DNA from: an uncultured Bacteroidota bacterium
GTDB lineage: Bacteria; Bacteroidota; Bacteroidia; Bacteroidales; GWA2-32-17
Direction of reading: 5' to 3'
DNA: 53,457 nt
Assembly (NCBI GenBank): GCA_903872185.1
Contig: CAIQJL010000143.1
Span: forward strand, 1 to 53,457
The notes under the pieces: generated by a model
Seen by the model: only the letters and a program-made list of their open reading frames with translations
Told to the model about the DNA's origin: nothing
The model's database searches: none
Made by a program: the position numbers and the translations under genes
Part shown: positions 44,458-53,384 of the stretch, piece by piece
Numbering within the stretch: the stretch's first letter is position 1
Layout: each line of letters opens with the position of its first letter

Positions 44458-45762
44458 TTAGTTAGCCTTTGCTTTTAATTTAATAGAAGTTACTTCCCAT
44501 GTTGCACTATTTGTTGTGTTGCATACATACTTAAAGGCTATATAATTTATCCCTGTAAGGCTTGTTAAATCTATATTTCCCGAATTTGTCCATGTGTAAT
44601 TTCCAGTAGAAAGATTTGCAGTAGTTATTTCGTTCCAACTAGCTAAATTTGGATCGCCAGTACCGGAATAATTATTGGAAGTGAATATTTTTAAACTACC
44701 ATCACCAGGTATTCCGAACTTCATAGCTGAATTGAAACTTAAAGCTTCCATGGTATAATTATCAAAGTTTACTGCAGGACTTATCAACCAATCTTCATTT
44801 GTATTGTATGATCCAGCTAAATAACCACTAATATTAGCGTAAGTAGTTCCAGCGTATGATGAAGCAAACCATACTTGTGCTCCTAAAACACTATACTGAG
44901 TGAATGATCCAAGTGAAGAAATGAAATTTTCATTTATAATATTTGAAGGATATGTAATTGATGAATCCCAGTTTTCTAGATCGTTTAAGTCGCGAATATA
45001 TAATTGACCTTGTCCATTAAAACTACTAAATATACCAACTAGGTCACCTTCTCCAGTAGGTAATAAATTATTTGCGAAATTTGCTAGATTGCTGGTTCTA
45101 AGAGTTAACATGTTTCCAGCAGAATCAATAATTGTTCGGTTGGTTGTTGCGGTTGTAGTACTATATGAACTTCCAACTTCTAAAAAATGAACTTTCTTTA
45201 ATTTAACAAGTGTGCAATAATCATTTATAAACAATTGGGGAATAGTTTTAGTTTGTGGATTAATAGATTTAGGTAAGCTATCGCAGTATAAATGTGAACT
45301 AATTAGAGAATCGGGAATACGATCTACAAGTGAATTATTATAATAACATAATTGTGTAATTCCGCCGTAGTCGGTTAATAATAAGTCGGAACATTTTATT
45401 AATACTTTTTGACCAATTTTAAATGTATTAAATAAACCAATACGATTAAGAATGATTTTAATACCACTTGTATTGTCTTGTATGTATAAAGTTTTGAACA
45501 TATTGCCGGATTCGTCATTAGCAGTAACTATCCCTTGAATAACAGGTTTAATAATGGTGTCGTTATAAATAATGAGAGTGTCGCTTATGAATAACAAGCC
45601 ACCAAAATATACTGATTTTAGTTGTGCTATTGTTAAATTTGAAGAGAATCCTGCAGTAGGAATATTTGTAGTTGAATTATTTATTTTTTCTTTTTTGCAA
45701 CTGGTAATAATTAAAATGCCAAAAGAAATAAAAAGAACTAATGTTTTAAGCTTATTTCTCAT
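44458..45762 (-). CDS. DUF5689/anchor-J-type lipoprotein
   Basis: A 434-residue lipoprotein (lipobox ITSC). The N-terminal half (about residues 35-265) is a DUF5689-like region: LTIAQLKSVYFGG, IIKPVIQGIVTANDESGNMF, KTLYIQDNTSGIKIIL, YIRDLNDLENWDSS. An OB-like fold is suggested by IGQKVLIKCSDLLLTDYGGI. The C-terminal half (about 270-434) is a jelly-roll/anchor-J domain: SLGSFTQYSVLGAQVWFASS, NEDWLISPAVNFDN, GSLKIFTSNNYSGTGDPNLA. It is a close paralogue of the next gene upstream (45909-47228). A terminator lies between them, so it may have its own promoter. Surface-bound and possibly a partner of the TonB-dependent receptor; ligand unknown. Confidence 0.82.
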   Translation of the reverse strand: MRNKLKTLVLFISFGILIITSCKKEKINNSTTNIPTAGFSSNLTIAQLKSVYFGGLLFISDTLIIYNDTIIKPVIQGIVTANDESGNMFKTLYIQDNTSGIKIILNRIGLFNTFKIGQKVLIKCSDLLLTDYGGITQLCYYNNSLVDRIPDSLISSHLYCDSLPKSINPQTKTIPQLFINDYCTLVKLKKVHFLEVGSSYSTTTATTNRTIIDSAGNMLTLRTSNLANFANNLLPTGEGDLVGIFSSFNGQGQLYIRDLNDLENWDSSITYPSNIINENFISSLGSFTQYSVLGAQVWFASSYAGTTYANISGYLAGSYNTNEDWLISPAVNFDNYTMEALSFNSAMKFGIPGDGSLKIFTSNNYSGTGDPNLASWNEITTANLSTGNYTWTNSGNIDLTSLTGINYIAFKYVCNTTNSATWEVTSIKLKAKAN

Positions 45763-45858
45763 TTTGTAATCTTATTTAGATTTAAAATAATAGCTTAAAG
45801 ATATTTAATGCATATTAATAAAACAAATATTATTTTAATAAATAAAATGCTAAAAAAA

Positions 45859-45886
45859 AGAGGTTTTCACTTTTGTGAAAACCTCT
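45859..45886 (-). terminator. terminator of the second DUF5689-type lipoprotein gene
   Basis: AGAGGTTTTCAC (45859-45870), a T4 loop and GTGAAAACCTCT (45875-45886) form perfect twelve-bp arms. On the minus strand a T tract follows, so it ends transcription of the lipoprotein gene that stops at 45909. Confidence 0.9.
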
Positions 45887-45908
45887 AATTAAATTTTTAA
45901 AATTTATT

Positions 45909-47228
45909 TTATTGTAAAGTCAATTTTATAGCAGTAATTTCCCAAGTTGCAGCTGTAACTGCTGTAGAAGTGTATTTAAATGCTATATGAAAATTAGTTC
46001 CATTTACTGATGATAAATCTAAATTTCCTGAAGGAATAAATGGCCAAGTAATGTCTGAACCTGTTGGTAAATTTGCTACAGGAACTGCAATTTCTGTCCA
46101 TATTGCAGTTGTTGGGTCGCCACTTACATAGTTGTTAGAATAATAAACTTTAAAAGAACCATCAGTAGGTGAGCCATAACGCATTGCAGTACTAAAAGTA
46201 AGAATCTTTGAAGTAAAATTATTAATATTTACAGAATTACTAATTAACCAATCTTCGTTCACATTATAAACACCTCCAACATAACCGGTTATTTTTGCCA
46301 TTGTAGTACTAAACGATGCAGGTGCCCATACTTGATCTCCTGTAACGCTGTATTGGGTAAAAGTTCCCATCGTAGATGAGGCAAAACTTTCATTAATAAT
46401 ACTAAAAGGAAAAGTAATTGTTGAATCCCAGTTTTGAAGATCGTTTAAATCGCGAATGTAAAATTGTCTTGTTCCACTGTATTCACTTAAAATGCCAACA
46501 ATATCTCCTTGTCCTTTTGGCATGTGTTCTGCTCTAAAATTAGCATATCCACTGTTTCTTAAGATAATTGAATTTCCTGCAGAATCTAATATTGTGCGAT
46601 TTGTTGTAACATTTACATCAGCATAAACACTTCCTACTTCTGCAAAGTGAACTTTATTTAATCTTACAAGCATGTTTAAGTTTGGATCACTTCCAACAAT
46701 TAAAGGTATTGAGCGAATAATTGGAGTTGGTGGATTGCCAGGTAAACTATCGTTAAAAATGTGAGCACTTATTAGCACTTCAGGTATACGACCGATAGTT
46801 GTTCCATAAATGTAACCTATTTGAGGAACTCCGCCATAAACTCCAAGATATAATCCAGATAATTTCACGAAAATGCGTTGTCCTTTTTTATATGTTGTGT
46901 ATAAGCTTGTTTTGTCAACAGCTATTTGAATTCCGGCTGTATTGTCTTGTAAATATATGGTTTTATAAATATTTCCTGATTCATCATCTGCACTAATAAT
47001 ACCTTCAATTACTGGGTTTATAATAGTGACGCCACTAATTATCATAGTATCTCCAATATGAACAAAACCAGTAGAAGCAGATTTTAATTGAGCAATTGTT
47101 AAATTCGATGTAAAATCAACTTTTGGTGTGTTCTGGGTAGGTGTGCTGTATTTTTCTTTAATACAACCGTTAAATAATATTACTATCATTGATAAAACAA
47201 GGATGTAAATTTTAGCTGTGTATTTCAT
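45909..47228 (-). CDS. DUF5689/anchor-J-type lipoprotein, paralogue
   Basis: A 439-residue lipoprotein starting at ATG 47228 (MKYTAKIYILVL, lipobox FNGC). An upstream in-frame start at 47282 would put 18 residues before the signal peptide and is unlikely. Domain order equals that of the gene at 44458: LTIAQLKSASTGFVHIGDTM, VIEGIISADDESGNIYKTIY, YIRDLNDLQNWDST, then the anchor-J domain with MGTFTQYSVTGDQVWAPASF, NEDWLISNSVNINN and GSFKVYYSNNYVSGDP. It is the last gene before a strong terminator and probably transcribed with the receptor gene and the small lipoprotein gene upstream. Confidence 0.82.
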   Translation of the reverse strand: MKYTAKIYILVLSMIVILFNGCIKEKYSTPTQNTPKVDFTSNLTIAQLKSASTGFVHIGDTMIISGVTIINPVIEGIISADDESGNIYKTIYLQDNTAGIQIAVDKTSLYTTYKKGQRIFVKLSGLYLGVYGGVPQIGYIYGTTIGRIPEVLISAHIFNDSLPGNPPTPIIRSIPLIVGSDPNLNMLVRLNKVHFAEVGSVYADVNVTTNRTILDSAGNSIILRNSGYANFRAEHMPKGQGDIVGILSEYSGTRQFYIRDLNDLQNWDSTITFPFSIINESFASSTMGTFTQYSVTGDQVWAPASFSTTMAKITGYVGGVYNVNEDWLISNSVNINNFTSKILTFSTAMRYGSPTDGSFKVYYSNNYVSGDPTTAIWTEIAVPVANLPTGSDITWPFIPSGNLDLSSVNGTNFHIAFKYTSTAVTAATWEITAIKLTLQ

Positions 47229-47271
47229 ATTTTTATTTTTATGAATTTTATTAATTGAATTTAAAAATGCT

Positions 47272-47862
47272 TTATAAAGCATCGCCTGTTAGTTTAATCT
47301 GATTTAATTCCCATGTAGCAACACCAAATGTTGAACAATAATATTTAAATGCAATATAAACTTTTGTGCCTGTTATTGCAGATAAATTAATTGATCCAGA
47401 GCTCACCCAAGTAAAATTTCCTTGTGAAATAGCAATTGGAGTTATTTCAACCCATGTAGCAAGATTTGGATCACCTGTGCCAGTATAGTCGTTTGAAGTA
47501 TATACTTTTAATGAGCCATCACCAGGAGTTCCATATCTAGTAGCAGAACTAAAACTTAGTGTTTCATTTTTAAAACTGTCAAAATTTACTGCTTTACTGA
47601 TTAACCAGTCTTCATTTGCGGTATATGATCCACCAGAGAATCCAGACATTTGTGCATATGTTGTTCCGCTATATGAAGAATCTACCCATACCTGTGCGCC
47701 TGTAACACTATATTGTGTGAAAGATCCAAGTGAACCCTTAAAGTTATCATAAAACATATAAGTTGGAGCGTATGGAGTGTCTAATTTTTCTTTAATACAT
47801 CCTGTAAAAAAGATTAATCCTAATGACAAAATAATTAAGGATATTTTAAATGAATGTTTCAT
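47272..47862 (-). CDS. anchor-J domain lipoprotein, short form
   Basis: A 196-residue lipoprotein (lipobox FFTGC) with only the C-terminal domain found in its two longer neighbours: SLGSFTQYSVTGAQVWVDSS, GTTYAQMSGFSGGSYTANED, WLISKAVNFDSFKNETLSFS, GSLKVYTSNDYTGTGDPNLA and ATWELNQIKLTG. It lacks the DUF5689-like half. It lies 28 bases after the receptor gene stop and 43 bases before the next start, so it is likely in the receptor operon. Jelly-roll domains of this type often bind carbohydrate or anchor proteins; the ligand is unknown. Confidence 0.8.
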   Translation of the reverse strand: MKHSFKISLIILSLGLIFFTGCIKEKLDTPYAPTYMFYDNFKGSLGSFTQYSVTGAQVWVDSSYSGTTYAQMSGFSGGSYTANEDWLISKAVNFDSFKNETLSFSSATRYGTPGDGSLKVYTSNDYTGTGDPNLATWVEITPIAISQGNFTWVSSGSINLSAITGTKVYIAFKYYCSTFGVATWELNQIKLTGDAL

Positions 47863-47889
47863 ATTACGTTTTTTCTTTTTAAAGATTGA

Positions 47890-50595
47890 TTAAAATCTGA
47901 AAGTCAACATTAAAAAATAAGTACGGCCATAACCATAATACAATTTAGGTGGAAATTTATTTATAGCAGTTGGCTCAAAACGCAATTGCTCATATCCGCC
48001 GGTAATAAGGTCTTGGTTGTTTAATACATTATTTAAATTAAAATTAATGCCAATATAGTATTCTTTAATTTTCCATGATTTACCAATTGATAAATCAACA
48101 GTATAACCAGCGTCTAATTTAATTTGTTTTGTTGCTTCGTTGATTAATGGATCGCCTAAACCAACGTTCATCTGTTGCATTGCAATTGCAGTTCGACGAG
48201 CTGGTCCAAAATCTAAATACATTTTATCGAAGTAATTAAATCCTGCACTAAAAAACCAGTATTTTGAATTATTATATTTTAAACCAAGGTTTCCGGCATT
48301 TTGTGGCCCTGTTGGAACATAAAAATATTTCTGATAAATAGTATTTACCTGATTAGGCGCTGAACCGTTTTCTACTGTAAGTGTTTCGGTAGGACGATTT
48401 GTGAAGCGGTAATTACCAATATTTACTGCTGCTGATGCTGTAATCTCTTTGGTTAGTTTTATATCTGCTCCGAATTCAATTCCTTGATGTATTTTATCTA
48501 TTCCTTGTAATGATATTTGAACAAAAGTATTCAAAATGTCATCATAATAACTCTTAATATCTGTTTGGTGATTAAATGATGTTTCGTAAGCAGTTAAACG
48601 TGCATTTATTTTTTCACCTTTATAAATATAGCTTAATTCACCACCATAAACTACTTCATTTTCTAGATTAGGTAGTATATTGTTACTAACACGTGGTGAT
48701 AAAAATGAGTTTTCTGGTAAGGGCGATTTTGTATAATAAGTTGCATTTGCAACAAAATATTGACGGCCACTTAATTTGTAAGTAATACCTCCCTTTGTTA
48801 GATAATTTAGGTAATTTAGTTTTTCGCTTTTACCATATGAATTATCGGCATAACGTCCGTTTTTCATATTACCTTCGCGCCAGAAAGAAGAATTAGTTAA
48901 TTGAAGTCCAACATAAAAATCAATTTTATTATAACGGAATTGACTTATTCCCCATAGTTGTTGTTGATTATATAGTAAGTTATAATTGTAACCAAATTTA
49001 TCTCCAACTTTTATCTGACGGTTAGGGTTATTTAAATCGTTTTGCATAGCGTTTGGATCGCTAGGGAAATCTCTTTCTGCAAATTGGTCAACATCCAACC
49101 AGTAATTTGCACCAAGTAAATCAGACATTACTTTAAAATAATTTGTATTACTTGAGATTGCCATTAAGCCTCCATTAATAGTGAGATTCTCATTAATTTC
49201 GTGATTAATGTTAGCATGAAAACTAAGTTGTTTGTTGTCTTTTCTTTGTTCTTCTACAACATATCTTGCTGATTGACCAGCTCCGTTTGATAAATAATTT
49301 ATCTGATATAATTCATCCCAGTTAATCTGACTAACTGTATAATCATTGGCCCAGTTTTGTGTCATTAATGAAGGAACTACACCTGAGACATTTGTGTCTG
49401 CAATCTGGTAGCTAGGTAAATATCTATAATAATCTGGACGTGGGTCGGCAGCATTATACCAGTTTAAAGCTGTAGTACCAAATCTTCCAAAAGAATAACC
49501 TAATGAAGTTGTTAGTTTAGTTGTATTACTAATTTTAAAATTATCAGTTAACATAATTGATGGCTGATGTACATTGCGAATTTTCGCATTTCTTATTTCG
49601 TCACCCTGATATCCCCAGTTAGGATTGTAATAATGTGAACCAGTTAAATCGTATGCTTCCTGAACAGCACCTGCTTGCATTGCTCTTTTATATGGAGAAC
49701 CTAAGAATGTAAGAGCTAAACTTTGTTTGTCTGAAAGTTTTTTTTCTGCAGCAAGAAAATATGAATAAGCATCATAAGATGTACCATCAACATAACCATT
49801 TTCAGCCCATCTTTTTGATCCGCTTAAAACAAATGCCCATCCATTATCTTTCATTCCGGTTGCATATGTATACATTAACCTATGATTATATGATTTATTT
49901 GCCATTGCATAAGAAAAATTATTTTGTTTTCTTATTTGTGCAGCGCAAGTATTAATGTTTGTTTCGCCACCAACTGTTCCAAGAGAATAACTGGAAGGAT
50001 TTAAGCCATGTTGACTATCTTTGTTCTTTGTTACATTATTTAAACCACCCCATTCTGAATAAGAAGCACGACCGTTTTCTGGATCGTTTAAAGGCAGGCC
50101 ATTCATATACATCATAATGTCAGCGCCATCATAACCCCTTACTCTAAAATTTGCTGCACTTAATGAGAATGATGAAGCATTAACAAATGCATCACTAGCT
50201 GAATGTAGTAAGCCAGAAACAGATTGTCCTGATTTATCATTGTCAAAATCAGAATCTGATAAAGTTATTTCAGCTACACCAGTTCCTTCAGCATTCGAGC
50301 TTTTTGCACTCATACCAATATCACCAAGATCGATTCCGTTTTTAGGAACAGAAATAGGTGATGTGTAAGTAGCTAAATCATCAGAAACAATTGAAATTGT
50401 GTAATCACCTGATGCAACTGATAATTCGAAAAAGCCTTTTGCATCGGTTTTTGTTTCAAAAGTTTGGATACTAACAGTAACACCCGGTAAAGGTTGTTTT
50501 GTTTGGCTGTCGATAGCACGGCCTTTTACGATAGTTTGCGCAAAGCTTTGCCCTATTAAGCAAAACGAAAGCAGAAAAAAAGTTATAAATTTCAT
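47890..50595 (-). CDS. TonB-dependent receptor with carboxypeptidase-regulatory N-terminus
   Basis: A 901-residue outer-membrane protein. Signal peptide MKFITFFLLSFCLIGQSFAQ is followed by a CarboxypepD_reg-like domain (VKGRAIDSQTKQPLPGVTVS), a plug (LLHSASDAFVNASSFSLSAA, RVRGYDGADIMMYMNGLPLN) and a large beta-barrel ending YGYGRTYFLMLTFRF, with the C-terminal Phe typical of barrel insertion. The start is set at ATG 50595, because an alternative at 50631 lies within the -7 promoter element (50629-50636). Three surface lipoproteins follow, as in SusCD-like or nutrient-uptake units, but no SusD-type protein is present. Substrate is unknown; EEP and DUF5689 genes nearby make extracellular nucleic acid one option. 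Confidence 0.92.
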   Translation of the reverse strand: MKFITFFLLSFCLIGQSFAQTIVKGRAIDSQTKQPLPGVTVSIQTFETKTDAKGFFELSVASGDYTISIVSDDLATYTSPISVPKNGIDLGDIGMSAKSSNAEGTGVAEITLSDSDFDNDKSGQSVSGLLHSASDAFVNASSFSLSAANFRVRGYDGADIMMYMNGLPLNDPENGRASYSEWGGLNNVTKNKDSQHGLNPSSYSLGTVGGETNINTCAAQIRKQNNFSYAMANKSYNHRLMYTYATGMKDNGWAFVLSGSKRWAENGYVDGTSYDAYSYFLAAEKKLSDKQSLALTFLGSPYKRAMQAGAVQEAYDLTGSHYYNPNWGYQGDEIRNAKIRNVHQPSIMLTDNFKISNTTKLTTSLGYSFGRFGTTALNWYNAADPRPDYYRYLPSYQIADTNVSGVVPSLMTQNWANDYTVSQINWDELYQINYLSNGAGQSARYVVEEQRKDNKQLSFHANINHEINENLTINGGLMAISSNTNYFKVMSDLLGANYWLDVDQFAERDFPSDPNAMQNDLNNPNRQIKVGDKFGYNYNLLYNQQQLWGISQFRYNKIDFYVGLQLTNSSFWREGNMKNGRYADNSYGKSEKLNYLNYLTKGGITYKLSGRQYFVANATYYTKSPLPENSFLSPRVSNNILPNLENEVVYGGELSYIYKGEKINARLTAYETSFNHQTDIKSYYDDILNTFVQISLQGIDKIHQGIEFGADIKLTKEITASAAVNIGNYRFTNRPTETLTVENGSAPNQVNTIYQKYFYVPTGPQNAGNLGLKYNNSKYWFFSAGFNYFDKMYLDFGPARRTAIAMQQMNVGLGDPLINEATKQIKLDAGYTVDLSIGKSWKIKEYYIGINFNLNNVLNNQDLITGGYEQLRFEPTAINKFPPKLYYGYGRTYFLMLTFRF

Positions 50596-50628
50596 TCTAA
50601 ATAATTTTTCAAAAATGGAAAAGGACGA

Positions 50629-50636
50629 CAAAGGTA
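50629..50636 (-). promoter_or_regulatory. -7 promoter element of the TonB-dependent receptor gene
   Basis: Minus-strand TACCTTTG fits TAnnTTTG, 33 bases before ATG 50595. TTTG lies upstream at 50652-50655 but with a short 15-base spacer. Confidence 0.6.
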
Positions 50637-50810
50637 TGGAAATACTTAATGCAAAATGTGAATTTATGATTAAATATTATATGTGATTGATTGCTAGTGT
50701 GAAATATTGTTGTTTTATCGCTTATTATATAATAGCAAATGTTTAATAGCATTTTAAGTTAACTTTTAAGTTAAACAAAAATCATTTTAACAACTAAGTT
50801 TAATATTTTA

Positions 50811-50818
50811 TATTTTTG
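50811..50818 (+). promoter_or_regulatory. -7 promoter element of serB
   Basis: TATTTTTG fits TAnnTTTG, 17 bases before the serB ATG. Two direct copies of TTAAGTTAA (50755-50763 and 50766-50774) lie about 40-55 bases upstream and could be a regulatory repeat. Confidence 0.55.
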
Positions 50819-50835
50819 CAGACTATTTTTATATT

Positions 50836-52053
50836 ATGGCAAAAGAACTTATTTTATTAAATATTAGTGGTCCAGATAAACCTGGATTAACATCCAAAAT
50901 GACCGAAATTTTATCTAATCATAAAGCTCATATTTTGGATATTGGGCAGGCGGTGATTCATAATTTTTTAAATATTGGAATTCTGTTCGAAGTAAATGAA
51001 GAATTTAATTCCTCGCCAATACTTAAAGACTTACTTTTTAAAGCGTATAAGTTAGGCATAGAGGTAAAATTTACTGCTGTTAGTGAAGAAGATTATGAGA
51101 GTTGGGTTAGTAATCAAGGAAAAGAAAGGTATATAGTAACTTTGTTAGGAAGATATTTAACTGCAGAGCAGATATCAAAATTAACTTCAATTATAAGTAA
51201 TCAGGGTTTAAATATTGATATAATAAACCGATTATCTGGACGAACAAGTTTGGTGCAAAAAGCAGAGGATAAAAACGTTTGTGTTGAGTTTTATGTTACA
51301 GGAACTCCTAACAATTTGCAGGAAATGAAAAAAAGTTTTCTTGAATTGTCTCCGCTTACTGGTATTGATATCGCTTTTCAGGCAGACAATATTTTTAGAA
51401 GAAGTCGAAGGATGATTTGTTTTGATATGGATTCAACTCTTATCCAGGCCGAAGTAATTGATGAATTAGCAGAATATGCAGGTGTTCGTGAAGAAGTAAG
51501 TCGCATTACTGAAGCTGCAATGCGTGGTGAAATTGATTTTAAAGAAAGCTTTAAACAAAGATTGAGTTTAATGAAAGGAGTGAAAGAATCTGTTTTGTTA
51601 GAAATTGTTTCAAAAATACCTTTAACTCAGGGTGCCGAAAGATTATTTAAAGCATTAAAGAAATTTGGTTTTAAAACTGCAATTTTATCTGGAGGGTTTA
51701 CATATTTTGCACGTCACTTGCAAGCTAAACTTGGAATAGATTACGTGTATGCAAACGAACTTGAAATTGAGAACGGAGTCTTAACTGGAAATTATATAGG
51801 TGAAGTTGTTGATGGAAAAAGAAAAGCAGATTTATTAAAAGTATTAGCTGATCGCGAAAATCTTTTACTTGAACAAGTTGTTGCTGTTGGTGATGGTTCT
51901 AATGATTTGCCAATGATTAGTGTTGCAGGTTTGGGTATAGCATTTCATGCAAAACCTGTGGTTAAGGAAAATGCCAGAACTGCTATTTCTACAATAGGTT
52001 TAGACGGAATTCTTTATTTAATGGGATACAGAGATAGGGATATTGAATTTTAG
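50836..52053 (+). CDS. serB: phosphoserine phosphatase with ACT-like N-terminus
   Basis: A 405-residue protein that removes phosphate from phosphoserine, the last step of serine synthesis. Two ACT-like regions fill about residues 1-180 (ELILLNISGPDKPGLTSKMT, RYIVTLLGRYLTAEQISKLT). The HAD domain starts with the nucleophile motif CFDMDSTLIQAEVIDELAEY (about residue 195), then KTAILSGGFTYFARHLQAKL and VVAVGDGSNDLPMISVAGLG with the Mg-binding Asp pair. The long N-terminus with ACT domains is typical of Bacteroidota and actinobacterial SerB. It is monocistronic. Confidence 0.95.
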   Translation: MAKELILLNISGPDKPGLTSKMTEILSNHKAHILDIGQAVIHNFLNIGILFEVNEEFNSSPILKDLLFKAYKLGIEVKFTAVSEEDYESWVSNQGKERYIVTLLGRYLTAEQISKLTSIISNQGLNIDIINRLSGRTSLVQKAEDKNVCVEFYVTGTPNNLQEMKKSFLELSPLTGIDIAFQADNIFRRSRRMICFDMDSTLIQAEVIDELAEYAGVREEVSRITEAAMRGEIDFKESFKQRLSLMKGVKESVLLEIVSKIPLTQGAERLFKALKKFGFKTAILSGGFTYFARHLQAKLGIDYVYANELEIENGVLTGNYIGEVVDGKRKADLLKVLADRENLLLEQVVAVGDGSNDLPMISVAGLGIAFHAKPVVKENARTAISTIGLDGILYLMGYRDRDIEF

Positions 52054-52104
52054 TTTTTATATTCCACTTTTTATTTTTTCAGTTTTACTTTTTACAAAAT
52101 ATCC

Positions 52105-52112
52105 TATATTTG
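52105..52112 (+). promoter_or_regulatory. -7 promoter element of the T9SS cargo gene
   Basis: TATATTTG fits TAnnTTTG, 22 bases before the ATG at 52135. Confidence 0.55.
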
Positions 52113-52134
52113 TATTAAACAAATACTAAACACT

Positions 52135-53280
52135 ATGAAACAATTTTTTACTTTATTAATTTCATTGTTATTTGTAACTTATTTATTTGCTCAAACAAGA
52201 ACTACAATAGCAAATGGTAACTGGACTGTGCCAACTACCTGGGATTGTATGTGTGTTCCAACTCCCGGAAGTACTGTCGTAATTAATCATACTGTTACTT
52301 TAACTTCTGATTGGGGTCAACCAAGCGGTTCTATTACTATAAATGCAAGCGGTTCGTTAATACAAGATGCAACACCACGAGCTTTTGGACAATCAGGTGG
52401 AAGTTTTTCAAATGCAGGATTTGTAAGAATTTCAAAAATGGCTTTTTCTGGTGGTAATTTAATAAATTCAGGAGTAATAGAATCTGTAGATAGTCTGTAT
52501 TTGGCAACCAGTATTGCAAATGATGGCAGTATTACCTCAAATAATTTATTTAATTCGTCGGTATTAACAAATAATAATACAATTAATGGTATTAATTTTT
52601 TTAATAATTCTACTTTTCAAAACTCTACTTCTGGTTCAATTCAATTTGAAAATCATTTTAATAATTCAATCACTACAAATGATGGTTTTATGACTTTTAG
52701 TTATTATACAAATGCTGGAAAAATTTATAATAATTTAACTGGAAGTATCAGTGTTAACAATAATTGTACAAATGGAGATACAATAAATCATGATGCCCAC
52801 TGGTATAATAATGGTGCAACAACAATAGGAAATAGTTTTACAAATATAGATACACTAGATGCTTTAATTTCTAATAATAAGTTTTGTGTTTATAATAATA
52901 GTGCAAATCTAGGAAAGGTTATAGGGCTTGTTAATTTTTGTGATATTTCAAGTATGACTTTTGATTTAAATTCAGGTATTATTAGTGCCTCAGTTATTTT
53001 TTGTCAGAGCGATTGTTTTGTGTCAGTATCAGAAAATAAAATCGCCCTGAATATTAATATTTTCCCAAACCCTGTTAAGGAATCTTTAACTATTAATTTA
53101 AATAATAATTTAGTTGAAAATATTCAAATACTTGATATCTTAGGCAAAGTTGTTTATTCTGAAAAAGTAAATTCAAATAATGAAATTATAATTTTAAGAA
53201 ATAATATTCCTGCTGGATTGTATGTTTTAAAAGCAAATACAGCTGATAAATCTTTTACTTCAAAAGTTTTATTGGAGTAG
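52135..53280 (+). CDS. secreted protein with type-A T9SS sorting domain
   Basis: A 381-residue protein with a signal peptide ending at LFAQ. The middle (about residues 25-290) is Asn/Thr/Ser-rich and irregularly repetitive (NNTINGINFFNNSTFQNSTS), with features of a beta-helix or adhesin. An early part resembles G8-like or surface-protein modules (NGNWTVPTTWDCMCVPTPGS). The C-terminal 75 residues form a type-A sorting domain: INIFPNPVKESLTINLNNNL, VENIQILDILGKVVY, and IPAGLYVLKANT ending KVLLE. It should be secreted by the T9SS whose components GldN and PorT are also encoded in this window, then fixed to the surface. Its specific role is not known. Confidence 0.87.
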   Translation: MKQFFTLLISLLFVTYLFAQTRTTIANGNWTVPTTWDCMCVPTPGSTVVINHTVTLTSDWGQPSGSITINASGSLIQDATPRAFGQSGGSFSNAGFVRISKMAFSGGNLINSGVIESVDSLYLATSIANDGSITSNNLFNSSVLTNNNTINGINFFNNSTFQNSTSGSIQFENHFNNSITTNDGFMTFSYYTNAGKIYNNLTGSISVNNNCTNGDTINHDAHWYNNGATTIGNSFTNIDTLDALISNNKFCVYNNSANLGKVIGLVNFCDISSMTFDLNSGIISASVIFCQSDCFVSVSENKIALNINIFPNPVKESLTINLNNNLVENIQILDILGKVVYSEKVNSNNEIIILRNNIPAGLYVLKANTADKSFTSKVLLE

Positions 53281-53283
53281 TAG

Positions 53284-53298
53284 AAACCTAACAGGTTT
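53284..53298. repeat. short inverted repeat, CCTAACAGG family
   Basis: AAACCTAACAGGTTT has six-base arms around AAC, with the same CCTAACAGG core as the repeat at 1575-1589. It begins right after the stop codon of the T9SS cargo gene. The following bases to about 53384 show no gene. Confidence 0.55.
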
Positions 53299-53384
53299 TT
53301 GAGACCCCTGCTCATTCGGATTTGCAATTAGGAGTGTTCGGAAGAAAAATTTGAACCCTAAAATTTGATATCCGATTTTGATTT

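Noticed and set aside
50595-50631. Upstream start of the TonB-dependent receptor at 50631
   Set aside because: It lies inside the -7 promoter box and would place twelve residues before a normal signal peptide.
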